Shown here: positions 8,217 through 15,274 of the stretch, in pieces
How positions within the stretch are numbered: position 1 is the stretch's first letter
Layout: every line of letters begins with the position of its first letter
DNA from: an uncultured Oscillospiraceae bacterium
Lineage (GTDB): Bacteria > Bacillota > Clostridia > Oscillospirales > Oscillospiraceae
Direction: 5' to 3'
NCBI GenBank assembly: GCA_910577805.1
Contig: CAJTOE010000023.1
Span: 1 to 20,903 of the forward strand
Length of the DNA: 20,903 nt
Position numbers and translations under genes: made by a program
The notes under the pieces: model-generated
Told to the model about the DNA's origin: nothing
Databases searched by the model: none
The model's input: the letters and a program-made list of their open reading frames with translations, nothing else

Positions 8217-9266
8217 ATGTTAGCTTATACGTACATAGAACAGGGAAAATTCGAGCTGCGGGAAAAGCCGAAGCCCGTTTTGCAGAACGACACAGACGCC
8301 ATCGTCCGGGTGACGCTGGCGAGTATCTGTACCAGTGACCTCCATATCAAGCACGGCAGTGTCCCGCGCGCTGTGCCGGGCGTCACCGTGGGCCACGAGA
8401 TGGTGGGCGTCGTCGAAGAGGTGGGCGGCGCAGTTGCCGCTGTGCGTCCGGGGGACCGTGTGACGGTGAATGTGGAGACCTTTTGCGGGGACTGTTTTTT
8501 CTGCCAAAATGGCTGGGTCAACAACTGCACCGACCCCAACGGCGGCTGGGCGCTGGGCTGCCGTATCGACGGCGGCCAAGCGGAGTATGTCCGGGTGCCC
8601 TATGCGGACCAGGGCTTGAACCGCATCCCGGATACGGTGACCGACCGGCAGGCGCTGTTTGTGGGCGACATCTTGGCGACGGGCTACTGGGCCGCTGATA
8701 TCTCGGCAGTCAAGCCGGAGGACACTGTGCTGATTCTCGGCGCGGGACCGACCGGGATATGCACCTTACAGTGCGTCCTGCTGAAGCAGCCCAAACGGGT
8801 CATTGTCTGCGAACAGGACCTGCGGCGGCGCGCATTTGTGCAGGAGCATTATCCCCATGTGCTGGCGGTGGGGCCGGAGCATGTGATGGACGCAGTCCTG
8901 GCGCACAGTGCCCATGGCGGCGCGGATGTGGTGCTGGAGGTGGCCGGCGGGCCGGATACGTTCCGGCTGGCGTGGCAGTGCGCACGGCCCAACGCAGTGG
9001 TGACGGTAGTGGCTCTGTACGATGAGCCGCAGCTACTGCCTCTGCCGGATATGTACGGCAAAAATCTGACCTTCCAAACCGGCGGGGTGGACGGCTGTAA
9101 GTGCGGAGAAATCCTATCCCTGATTGAACAGGGAAAGCTGGACACCACGCCTCTGATCACGCATACGTTCCCGCTGCGCGAGATCGAATCGGCGTATGCG
9201 CTGTTTGAGGGCCGGAGGGATGGCGTTATCAAGGCCGCTGTGGATTGTGGGGCAGGCGCAAGATGA
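8217..9266 (+). CDS. Zinc-dependent alcohol dehydrogenase family protein (MDR superfamily)
   Basis: The 349-aa product has the classic medium-chain dehydrogenase plan. The catalytic zinc ligands are C38 (SICTSDLH), H60-E61 (VGHE) and probably D151 (VGDILATGYWAA). The structural zinc site is C90, C93, C96 and C104. The Rossmann motif is GAGPTG at 175-180. The D at 151 and the TGYWAA stretch resemble clostridial secondary-alcohol and threonine/sorbitol-type dehydrogenases. The substrate cannot be assigned. The start has AAAAAGGAGAA about 7 nt upstream. Its last codons overlap the permease start (ATGA), so the two are co-translated. Confidence 0.92.
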   Translation: MLAYTYIEQGKFELREKPKPVLQNDTDAIVRVTLASICTSDLHIKHGSVPRAVPGVTVGHEMVGVVEEVGGAVAAVRPGDRVTVNVETFCGDCFFCQNGWVNNCTDPNGGWALGCRIDGGQAEYVRVPYADQGLNRIPDTVTDRQALFVGDILATGYWAADISAVKPEDTVLILGAGPTGICTLQCVLLKQPKRVIVCEQDLRRRAFVQEHYPHVLAVGPEHVMDAVLAHSAHGGADVVLEVAGGPDTFRLAWQCARPNAVVTVVALYDEPQLLPLPDMYGKNLTFQTGGVDGCKCGEILSLIEQGKLDTTPLITHTFPLREIESAYALFEGRRDGVIKAAVDCGAGAR

Positions 9267-10393
9267 AAGAGAAGCTGCTTCACTTTTTCAAGCAGGAAAC
9301 GGTGCTATGCGCGGCCTTTGTCCTTGCCGCCGTCTCCATGCTGTTCGTTCCTCCGGACAAGGAATATCTGGGCTACATAGATTTCCGGACACTGGCTATT
9401 TTATTCTGTTTGATGGGCGTTATGGCCGGACTGCAAAAGAGCGGTGTGTTCCAGTACGTGGCCCAGGCGCTTTTGTGCCGGGTCAGCAAAGCCTGGCAGC
9501 TTGTGCTGATTCTGGTGCTGCTCTGCTTTTTCTCCAGTATGCTGGTCACGAATGACGTAGCGCTTATCACCTTTGTGCCGTTTACGCTGATTGTTCTGAA
9601 CATGATCGGGCCGGAAGCCATACGACAGCTTGTAATCCCAGTAGTGGTCTTGCAGACCATTGCCGCAAACCTTGGGAGTATGCTGACCCCCATTGGAAAC
9701 CCGCAGAATTTGTACTTGTATGGAAAATCTGGTCTTTCCTTGGGGGCGTTTCTTCGATTAATGCTGCCCTATACGCTGGCGGCGCTGCTGCTCATCTGCG
9801 CCTGGAGCCTGGTTTCGTCCAGGGCGTATCATGGACCGGTCCAGGTCGCCTTTGCTGAGGGGACGGCGCTTACCGGGAATCGGGCCGGGCTGGCGGTTTA
9901 TGCGGTCCTTTTTGTGCTGGCTCTGCTGACCGTAGCCAGGGTGGTCCCCTGCGGCGTGACCCTGACAGTGACGGCTGCGGCGCTCCTGGTGGTGGACAGA
10001 AGCATTTTCCGCCGCATAGATTATAGCCTGCTGCTGACCTTCGTGGGCTTTTTTCTGTTCATCGGCAATCTGGGGAGACTCCCGGCATTTTCGCAGATGC
10101 TTCAGCGGCTTGTGTCAGGCCACGAAATTCTGGCGGGCGCTGTGGTCAGCCAGGTTATCAGCAATGTTCCGGCGGCGCTTCTGCTGTCCGGCTTTACGGA
10201 GGACTTGCCAGCTTTGATTATCGGCGTGAATCTCGGCGGGCTTGGGACGCTGAATGCGTCTATGGCAAGCCTGATTTCCTACAAGCTGATCGCGCGGGAG
10301 GAGGGCCGGCTCAAAGGGGCATACTTCCGCTATTTTACAGTGGCGAATGTCTGCTTTCTGGTGATTCTGCTTGTGCCTGCCATGTTTGTGTGA
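9263..10393 (+). CDS. ArsB/NhaD-type (SLC13-like) anion permease
   Basis: The product is 376 aa with about ten hydrophobic spans. Family hallmarks include SSMLVTNDVALITFVP (TND at 96-98) and the hairpin NLGSMLTPIGNPQN (136-149). These are echoed in the second half by SQVISNVPAALLLSG and NLGGLGTLNASMASL, giving the inverted-repeat architecture of the ion transporter superfamily. The substrate is probably an organic or inorganic anion and is unknown. The ATG at 9263 is preferred over the upstream TTG at 9245 because it forms a 4-nt ATGA overlap with the dehydrogenase stop. The coupling suggests that the permease imports or exports the dehydrogenase substrate or product; this is inference. No terminator is obvious before the next promoter. 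Confidence 0.87.
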   Translation: MKEKLLHFFKQETVLCAAFVLAAVSMLFVPPDKEYLGYIDFRTLAILFCLMGVMAGLQKSGVFQYVAQALLCRVSKAWQLVLILVLLCFFSSMLVTNDVALITFVPFTLIVLNMIGPEAIRQLVIPVVVLQTIAANLGSMLTPIGNPQNLYLYGKSGLSLGAFLRLMLPYTLAALLLICAWSLVSSRAYHGPVQVAFAEGTALTGNRAGLAVYAVLFVLALLTVARVVPCGVTLTVTAAALLVVDRSIFRRIDYSLLLTFVGFFLFIGNLGRLPAFSQMLQRLVSGHEILAGAVVSQVISNVPAALLLSGFTEDLPALIIGVNLGGLGTLNASMASLISYKLIAREEGRLKGAYFRYFTVANVCFLVILLVPAMFV

Positions 10394-10403
10394 GAGAAAA
10401 TAT

Positions 10404-10419
10404 GTGATAAATAAATCTC
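10404..10419. promoter_or_regulatory. Operator-like palindrome, site 1
   Basis: GTGATAAATAAATCTC is an imperfect 16-bp palindrome upstream of the -35 box at 10429. It is similar to sites 2 and 3 (shared pattern GWGATAnATnnATCnC). Confidence 0.55.
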
Positions 10420-10428
10420 ATTTTGTGC

Positions 10429-10457
10429 TTGACATCCGGAACGGTAAGTGATATATT
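10429..10457 (+). promoter_or_regulatory. Promoter of the membrane protein-XRE regulator pair
   Basis: A consensus -35 TTGACA (10429-10434) and a -10 TATATT (10452-10457) are spaced by 17 bp. The -10 lies inside operator site 2. Confidence 0.85.
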
Positions 10458-10463
10458 TATCCC
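10448..10463. promoter_or_regulatory. Operator-like palindrome, site 2 (over the -10 box)
   Basis: GTGATATATTTATCCC covers the -10 box. Its centre is 44 bp from site 1 and 21 bp from site 3, about four and two helical turns, so all three would lie on one face of the DNA. Occupancy should block the promoter. Confidence 0.55.
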
Positions 10464-10468
10464 ATCAA

Positions 10469-10484
10469 GAGATAAATATATCTC
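10469..10484. promoter_or_regulatory. Operator-like palindrome, site 3 (just after the transcription start)
   Basis: GAGATAAATATATCTC is a near-perfect palindrome (arms GAGATA and TATCTC around AATA), the best of the three copies. It sits at the predicted transcription start region. The likely binder is the XRE protein encoded at 11175-11375. Confidence 0.6.
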
Positions 10485-10502
10485 GTTAAATGGAGGCACT
10501 TT

Positions 10503-11171
10503 ATGAAAAAAAATAAGCTGAAATTCTGGATAGGCGGTGGGATTTTCTGCGCTGCGGCTCTGCTGGCTTCGATCTGGTACGCCGTTACGTTCAATGATTC
10601 CCGCCTGGTTGTTCCGGTGGACCTTGGCAGCTATACATTCACCCCAAAGGACCTGCCCATGATCTTGTCCGTTTTACTCACCTGCGGCTATGTGCTTGCC
10701 CTGTTTATCCCGCGCTGCTTCGGCATCCGGAAACGCAAAGAGACGGTGGAACGGACCAACACGACGCGTAAGCTGAATCCCAAGCTGGGGCTTTTGGGAC
10801 TGCTGGGATTTTTGGGCTTTCTTGGGTTTTGGTCCTACCCCGCCAGAGGTGATGTGACCCCCTTTGCGTTTTTCCTGTTCTTCGGGCTCTTTGGGTTTTT
10901 CTATGAGGGAAAAATGTCCGGGACCTTTATGGATGAGCGCTTTCGGGAGAACGCCGCCCGCGCCCAACTGACTGCGTACAAAATTACGTTTTCGATCATT
11001 CTGGCCGCACTCATTATTCTGAGCCAGGGAAAGCTATTCGGCAGTCTGGAATATACCCTGATTGCCACGATGATTGTACTTTCCATTGCTTTGGCCCTTG
11101 GGATTTTTCTTCCGGCATATTTGCTGTACCGCTATGACCACGACGACCCGATGGACGAGGATGAGGAGTGA
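10503..11171 (+). CDS. Multi-span membrane protein with LGFLGF motif (DUF3796-like)
   Basis: The 222-aa product has hydrophobic spans at about 9-29, 52-71, 95-110, 119-134, 161-175 and 183-210, and an acidic C-terminus (DHDDPMDEDEE). The repetitive stretch LGLLGLLGFLGFLGFW (95-110) recalls DUF3796 membrane proteins of Firmicutes, which are often next to a small XRE regulator. The family match is from memory and moderate. The start has TGGAGG 7 nt upstream. The following HTH gene begins 3 nt after its stop. Its function is unknown; by analogy with such pairs it may be a membrane partner or target of the regulator. Confidence 0.75.
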   Translation: MKKNKLKFWIGGGIFCAAALLASIWYAVTFNDSRLVVPVDLGSYTFTPKDLPMILSVLLTCGYVLALFIPRCFGIRKRKETVERTNTTRKLNPKLGLLGLLGFLGFLGFWSYPARGDVTPFAFFLFFGLFGFFYEGKMSGTFMDERFRENAARAQLTAYKITFSIILAALIILSQGKLFGSLEYTLIATMIVLSIALALGIFLPAYLLYRYDHDDPMDEDEE

Positions 11172-11174
11172 GCA

Positions 11175-11375
11175 ATGGCAGAGTTTGAGTGCAGATTGAA
11201 GAAGTACCGCCAGCTGAAAGGCCTGACGCAGGAGCAGCTGGCGGTACAGGTGGGAGTGCGGCGAGAAACCATCATGCGGCTGGAAAAGGCGCAGTACAAC
11301 CCCTCACTGAAATTAGCGGTGGATATTTCAAGGGCGGTGGAAGCGCCCATTGAGGAAATATTTATCTTCCCTTAA
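11175..11375 (+). CDS. Small XRE-family transcriptional regulator
   Basis: This 66-aa protein is a bare Cro/C1-type helix-turn-helix. It contains [20 protein letters not shown], then the recognition helix region [19 protein letters not shown], and ends PIEEIFIFP, like the YgzD/PlcR-N-terminal-like minimal regulators. It has no ligand domain. The start is preceded by GAGGAG within the end of the upstream gene (11171), so the two are co-transcribed. It probably represses its own operon through the palindromes at 10404-10484. Confidence 0.92.
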   Translation: MAEFECRLKKYRQLKGLTQEQLAVQVGVRRETIMRLEKAQYNPSLKLAVDISRAVEAPIEEIFIFP

Positions 11376-11494
11376 AGAAGCTGGCAGGTCGAAATTTGAG
11401 CCATTGTCGCACAAGGATGTGTTTGACTGGGGCGGGGGCTGTGAATTTGTTACTATGGCGGGATTTTGAGAGGATAAATTACAATAACATGCGC

Positions 11495-11540
11495 AAAAAA
11501 AGACATCCCCGTCCAATATTGCAATTGGGTGGGGATGTCT
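11495..11540 (-). terminator. Terminator of the 56-aa miniprotein gene
   Basis: On the minus strand a perfect 10-bp stem AGACATCCCC/GGGGATGTCT encloses a loop of about 20 nt that can itself pair partly (ACCCAATTG/CAATATTGG). It is followed by seven U residues. It lies 30 nt after the miniprotein stop. On the plus strand it lacks a good U-run. Confidence 0.85.
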
Positions 11541-11570
11541 TGTTACCCGGAGCATTCCAGGCGCAAAGAC

Positions 11571-11741
11571 TCACTCCTCGTAGTCGTCGTACTCCGAGGG
11601 AGCGGCCTTCTCCGCCAGCTTGCATTTGGCACAGCCAAACAGCTCGGCGATTTTGTCCCAGTAGGCGACCACGGCGCACACAGCGGCGGCAGCAGCCAGG
11701 GAAACAGCCACGATTTTCAGCACAAAACGCGCAACCTTCAT
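11571..11741 (-). CDS. 56-aa single-span membrane miniprotein, unknown function
   Basis: This short gene has every translation and transcription signal. The start ATG has AAGGAGGA 9 nt upstream. A promoter is at 11789-11817 and a strong terminator at 11495-11540. The protein begins MKVARFVLKIVAVSLAAAAA, has a hydrophobic span at about 5-27, a cytoplasmic-type stretch YWDKIAELFGCAKCKLAEK with CAKC at 37-40, and an acidic tail SEYDDYEE. I do not recognise a family. The CxxC could bind metal or form a disulfide, but this is speculation. Confidence 0.82.
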   Translation of the reverse strand: MKVARFVLKIVAVSLAAAAAVCAVVAYWDKIAELFGCAKCKLAEKAAPSEYDDYEE

Positions 11742-11788
11742 CTTGACGATTCCTCCTTAAAAAATGATAGGCAATAACCGGTAAGACT

Positions 11789-11817
11789 AGTGTACATGAA
11801 ACCGGCGAAAAATACAA
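11789..11817 (-). promoter_or_regulatory. Promoter of the miniprotein gene
   Basis: On the minus strand TTGTAT (complement of 11812-11817) and TACACT (complement of 11789-11794) are spaced by 17 bp. The transcript would start near 11782, about 40 nt before the start codon. Confidence 0.65.
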
Positions 11818-11865
11818 TCATTTTTTCCAAAGGGACCCAGGATTTTTTTCAAGAGCGCCGGAGCG

Positions 11866-12174
11866 TCAAAGCTCCACCTTGCCGCCCTCGCCGTCGTTGA
11901 CCACATAGTAGGCCGCGCCGTCCTCAGGCTTGACGTAGATTTTCAGAGATTTGATGGCCTCGCCGGTCCAGGACTCCTGGATGGAGGCGGCCAGCTGCTC
12001 CATGTCCACCTGCTTGCCCTGGAACTCCACAAAGGACGCCACGGCGGGCTTTGTTTTACGAGTCACAGTGCGCTTGATGGCCTCCGCGGGAGTTTTCGGC
12101 GAACGCTTCGCCTTGGCCGCGGTCTCCGTCTTAGCGGCAGACTCGGCATCGGGGGCTTTTTTTGTTCTGGGCAT
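11866..12174 (-). CDS. DUF6465 family protein
   Basis: The product is 102 aa. The first half is a basic, Ala/Lys/Thr-rich, disordered tail (MPRTKKAPDAESAAKTETAA...). The second half is a compact domain: VEFQGKQVDMEQLAASIQESW, then IKSLKIYVKPEDGAAYYVVN and a final KVEL, which matches the DUF6465 proteins common in Lachnospiraceae and Oscillospiraceae. The function is unknown. The basic tail might suggest nucleic-acid or surface contact, but that is inference. The ATG at 12174 is chosen over a TTG at 12183 because AAGGAG lies 9 nt before it. No strong terminator follows, and the miniprotein gene downstream has its own promoter. Confidence 0.82.
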   Translation of the reverse strand: MPRTKKAPDAESAAKTETAAKAKRSPKTPAEAIKRTVTRKTKPAVASFVEFQGKQVDMEQLAASIQESWTGEAIKSLKIYVKPEDGAAYYVVNDGEGGKVEL

Positions 12175-12242
12175 TTTTGACAACTCCTTACTTGTATCGA
12201 AATGAGTGATTTACCGGGATAATTTGAAGTCTTTCTTATTTT

Positions 12243-12272
12243 ATCATAATATTGCAAAAATCATATAGGCAA
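12243..12272 (-). promoter_or_regulatory. Possible promoter of the DUF6465 gene
   Basis: On the minus strand TTGCCT (complement of 12267-12272) and TATGAT (complement of 12243-12248) are spaced by 18 bp in an AT-rich stretch. A nearby TAAAAT could be an alternative -10, but without a well-spaced -35. Confidence 0.5.
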
Positions 12273-12361
12273 TTTTCCCATTCTTCCGAAAATTTTTCCT
12301 ATTCCTTTGCTATTCTGCCCAGTTTTTTGCCTTTTTCTCCGCCCGGAACCCTTGATAGCCC

Positions 12362-12390
12362 TTGCGGCGAGCCGAATTCTCTGGTATAAT
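12362..12390 (+). promoter_or_regulatory. Promoter of the GH25 lysozyme gene
   Basis: TTGCGG (12362-12367) and a consensus TATAAT (12385-12390) are spaced by 17 bp, leaving a leader of about 50 nt. Confidence 0.75.
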
Positions 12391-12449
12391 AGGACCGTCA
12401 GGAAACGACAGTTTTCGGACGATCATCCCGATTTCAGGAGACTGCTGTT

Positions 12450-13370
12450 ATGAATGAAACGATTTCGCCCCCTGAGCATAAACCGAGACATACGCCGTCT
12501 GAGCTGTGGGGAAAGTCCGCCCTGGCGATGGCAGGTCTGGCCCTGCTGCTGGCCCTGACGGCGCTGTACTTCGCCCTGCCCCGGCCGGAGCCGGAGGAAC
12601 CGGAGCCTGACCCCGTCCCGGAGACGGAAACCATCCTCTACCGGGGCCAGGAGCTTCCCGTCTGGGAGGACGTGCCTGTCAATACCTACCAGCCCAGCGA
12701 TTTTTTCGTCGGCCCCAACGGCTGGCTGAACTACGAAAAGGACGGCCAGAAAGCCGCGGTGGGCGTCGATGTGTCCTTCTATCAGGGGGACATCGACTGG
12801 CAGAAGGTCGCCGCCTCCGGGGTGGACTTTGCCATAATCCGCCTGGGCTACCGGGGATACTCCAAGGGCGTGCTTCAGATGGACAGCAAGTTTGAACAGA
12901 ACATCCAGGGGGCGCTGGACGCGGGCCTGGAGGTGGGCGTATATTTCTTCTCCCAGGCGGTGAACACCTGGGAGGCGGAGGAGGAGGCCGATTTTGTCCT
13001 CCAGGCCATCGAGCCCTACCCGGTCACCTACCCGGTGGTCTTTGACTGGGAGTTCGTCTCCGGCGACGAGGTGCGCACCTCCAGCCTGGAGGGCGACGCC
13101 CTGACCCGGTGTGCCGGGGTGTTCTGCGACATGGTCCAGGCAGAGGGCTACCGGCCTATGATTTACTTCAATCAGGATTTGGGTTACTTGTCCTACAACC
13201 TGTCCGCCCTGAAGCAGTATCCCTTCTGGCTGGCTCAGTATTCCAATGCGCCTACTTTTTATTATGACTTCGATTTGTGGCAGTACAGCCACACCGGGAC
13301 TGTCCCCGGCATTGAGGGGAACGTGGATTTGGATTTGGCGTTTCCGAAGGACGAGGGTTCGGCGGATTGA
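12450..13370 (+). CDS. Membrane-anchored GH25 family lysozyme
   Basis: The product is 306 aa: a cytoplasmic head (1-21), a single membrane span or uncleaved signal anchor (about 22-43), a Pro/Glu-rich linker (44-60), then a glycoside hydrolase 25 barrel (about 103-298). The GH25 opening is GVDVSFYQGDIDW (catalytic-site D107), with FAIIRLGYRGYSKG, and the central acidic motif VVFDWEF (D199 and E201). Ends such as LWQYS and GNVDLDLAF are also typical. It should cleave the muramic acid-GlcNAc bond of peptidoglycan outside the membrane. There are no cell-wall binding repeats. The start has CAGGAG 9 nt upstream. Its 3' untranslated region contains a palindromic repeat before the terminator. Confidence 0.93.
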   Translation: MNETISPPEHKPRHTPSELWGKSALAMAGLALLLALTALYFALPRPEPEEPEPDPVPETETILYRGQELPVWEDVPVNTYQPSDFFVGPNGWLNYEKDGQKAAVGVDVSFYQGDIDWQKVAASGVDFAIIRLGYRGYSKGVLQMDSKFEQNIQGALDAGLEVGVYFFSQAVNTWEAEEEADFVLQAIEPYPVTYPVVFDWEFVSGDEVRTSSLEGDALTRCAGVFCDMVQAEGYRPMIYFNQDLGYLSYNLSALKQYPFWLAQYSNAPTFYYDFDLWQYSHTGTVPGIEGNVDLDLAFPKDEGSAD

Positions 13371-13401
13371 TTGCGTTTTAAATGGGGTGCAGGCAAGCTT
13401 C

Positions 13402-13565
13402 CCCCCTCATCCGTCTGGCCTCTGGCCAGCCACCTTCCCCCGCCAGGGGGGAAGGCTTATCATTGCGTCTACCGATACTACTCCGCAGTTTGGCAACTGC
13501 CAATGTCCGAAGCCTTCCCCCTCATGGGGGAAGGTGGCACGGCGAAGCCGTGACGGATGAGGGGG
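13402..13565 (+). repeat. Palindromic intergenic repeat, copy 2
   Basis: The element begins CCCCTCATCCGTC and ends GACGGATGAGGGG. It has two internal hairpins built from CCACCTTCCCCC/GGGGGAAGG and AGCCTTCCCCC/GGGGGAAGGTGG, around a core that includes CGATACTACT. It aligns along its length with the reverse complement of 824-987; the outer arms here are less perfectly paired (the left flank carries CTGGCCTCTGGCCAG). Short open frames across it are not coding. Confidence 0.87.
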
Positions 13566-13579
13566 AATCCCCCGCACCA

Positions 13580-13616
13580 AACAGCGCCGTCCTTTGACCG
13601 GGACGGCGCTGTTTTT
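13580..13616 (+). terminator. Terminator after the lysozyme gene and repeat
   Basis: An 11-bp stem, CAGCGCCGTCC with GGACGGCGCTG, is followed by TTTTT. It is the first good terminator after the lysozyme stop, so the repeat would be part of the lysozyme mRNA. Confidence 0.9.
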
Positions 13617-13666
13617 CGTCTCAAAGTCGCCTACCGTTAAGATACCGCAAAAAGGTCCGCGTTCGG

Positions 13667-13696
13667 TTGACACCCCCCTTCTATTTCCATTATAAT
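13667..13696 (+). promoter_or_regulatory. Promoter of the DUF1538-PII operon
   Basis: Consensus boxes TTGACA (13667-13672) and TATAAT (13691-13696) are spaced by 18 bp. Both match the sigma-A consensus perfectly. Confidence 0.88.
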
Positions 13697-13731
13697 AAAC
13701 AAAAATACTCAAACGAGAGGAGGGCGTTCCC

Positions 13732-15258
13732 TTGCGTTTTCGCCTAAATAAGCAGCTCCTGGAAAAAATCCAGGAGTCCATGGCCTCAGTCCTGCCTATC
13801 ACCGCTATCGTGTTCCTGCTGTCCATTACGGTGGCTCCGCTGGAAACCGGACCGGTGGTCCTGTTCCTGTTCGGCGCAATCCTGCTGGTGGTGGGAATGG
13901 GCCTGTTCACCCTGGGTGTGGATATGTCCATGATTCCCATGGGCCAGGGCATCGGCCGTACCCTGAGCAAATCCAAAGGTCTGCTCATTCCCCTGCTGGT
14001 CTTTTTCGTGCTGGGCCTGCTGACCACCATGGCCGAGCCGGACTTGCAGGTCCTGGCGGGACAAATGCCCTCCATCGACAATATGACTTTGATCCTCACT
14101 GTGGCGGGCGGAGTAGGCGTGTTTCTGGTGGTGGCCTCCCTGCGCACACGGCTGGGCTTCCCGCTGCGGCGGCTTCTGATCGTGTTTTACGGCTTGGTGT
14201 TTATCCTGGCGTTTTTGGCCCCCGCCGATTTCATCCCCGTCTCCTTCGACGCGGGCGGCGTTACCACCGGCCCCATCACCGTCCCCTTCCTGATGTCTCT
14301 GGGTTTAGGCGTGGCCTCCGTCCGCCAGGACAAAAACGCCTCCAGCGACAGCTTCGGCCTCATCTCCCTGTGCAGCATCGGTCCTATCCTGATGGTGCTG
14401 CTGCTGGGGGTCCTCCTCCAGCCGGAGACCGCCCAGCAGGCCGGCGGGGACATCCCCCAGGTCCACACCACCTTCGACGCGGCGCTGGCCTTCTTCCACG
14501 GTTTTCCCGAATACCTCCTGGAGGTGGCCCGTGCCCTTCTGCCCATCCTGGCTCTGTTCGTGCTCTACCAGCTCTTTACCCACCGGTTCCACCGGACGGA
14601 AATTTTCCGGATCTGCACCGGTCTGGCCTATACATATCTGGGGCTGGTCCTGTTCCTGTGCGGCGTCAACGTGGGCTTCATGCCCGCCGGCCAGCTTTTA
14701 GGCGCAACCATTGCCTCCAGCGCCCACCAGTGGCTGCTGGTCCCCATCGGAATGCTGATCGGCTACTACATCGTGAAGGCCGAGCCTGCGGTCACCGTCC
14801 TGAACAAGCAGGTGGAGGAGATTTCCAACGGCTCCCTCTCCCAGAACAGCATGGCGCTGGCGATGTCCGTTGGCGTATGCGTCTCGGTGGGACTGGCGAT
14901 GATCCGGGTGCTGACGGGCCTGAATATCCTGTTCCTGCTCATTCCCGGCTACGCCATCGCCCTGGTCCTGACCTTTTTCGTCCCCTCCATGTTTACCGGC
15001 GTGGCCTTCGACTCCGGCGGCGTGGCCTCCGGACCTATGACCGCCACGTTCCTGCTCCCCTTTGCCATGGGGGCCTGCACCGCCCTGGGAGGCAACATTA
15101 TGACCGACGCGTTTGGCATTGTAGCCATGGTGGCTATGACCCCCCTGGTGACCATCCAGGTCATGGGTCTGGGCAGCCGGGTGGCCCACCAGCTCGCCCT
15201 GCGCCGGATGCGGGTGCGCCTGGAGCGGGTGGACGACGTAATGGTCTATTTCGATTGA
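13732..15258 (+). CDS. DUF1538 family membrane transport-like protein
   Basis: The product is 508 aa with about 12-14 hydrophobic spans and two homologous halves. Each half has an AEP motif (AEPDLQVLA at 101-109, AEPAVTVLN at 350-358), then FDAGGVTTGPITVPFL (172-187) or FDSGGVASGPMTATFL (426-441), then a DSFGLISL/DAFGIVAM segment. This is the DUF1538 pattern. The duplicated GG(V)xxGP helices suggest an inverted- or tandem-repeat transporter; the substrate is unknown. Translation starts at TTG 13732, supported by GAGGAGGG 7 nt upstream; the next in-frame ATG (13780) has no such site and would cut into the first helix. The downstream PII-like gene follows after 16 nt and probably regulates it. 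Confidence 0.88.
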   Translation: MRFRLNKQLLEKIQESMASVLPITAIVFLLSITVAPLETGPVVLFLFGAILLVVGMGLFTLGVDMSMIPMGQGIGRTLSKSKGLLIPLLVFFVLGLLTTMAEPDLQVLAGQMPSIDNMTLILTVAGGVGVFLVVASLRTRLGFPLRRLLIVFYGLVFILAFLAPADFIPVSFDAGGVTTGPITVPFLMSLGLGVASVRQDKNASSDSFGLISLCSIGPILMVLLLGVLLQPETAQQAGGDIPQVHTTFDAALAFFHGFPEYLLEVARALLPILALFVLYQLFTHRFHRTEIFRICTGLAYTYLGLVLFLCGVNVGFMPAGQLLGATIASSAHQWLLVPIGMLIGYYIVKAEPAVTVLNKQVEEISNGSLSQNSMALAMSVGVCVSVGLAMIRVLTGLNILFLLIPGYAIALVLTFFVPSMFTGVAFDSGGVASGPMTATFLLPFAMGACTALGGNIMTDAFGIVAMVAMTPLVTIQVMGLGSRVAHQLALRRMRVRLERVDDVMVYFD

Positions 15259-15274
15259 GGAGGGAGGTCACACT

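Noticed and set aside
11376..11494. Small coding possibilities after the XRE gene
   Set aside because: No frame has a ribosome binding site, and the stretch ends in the minus-strand terminator; nothing else is visible in it.
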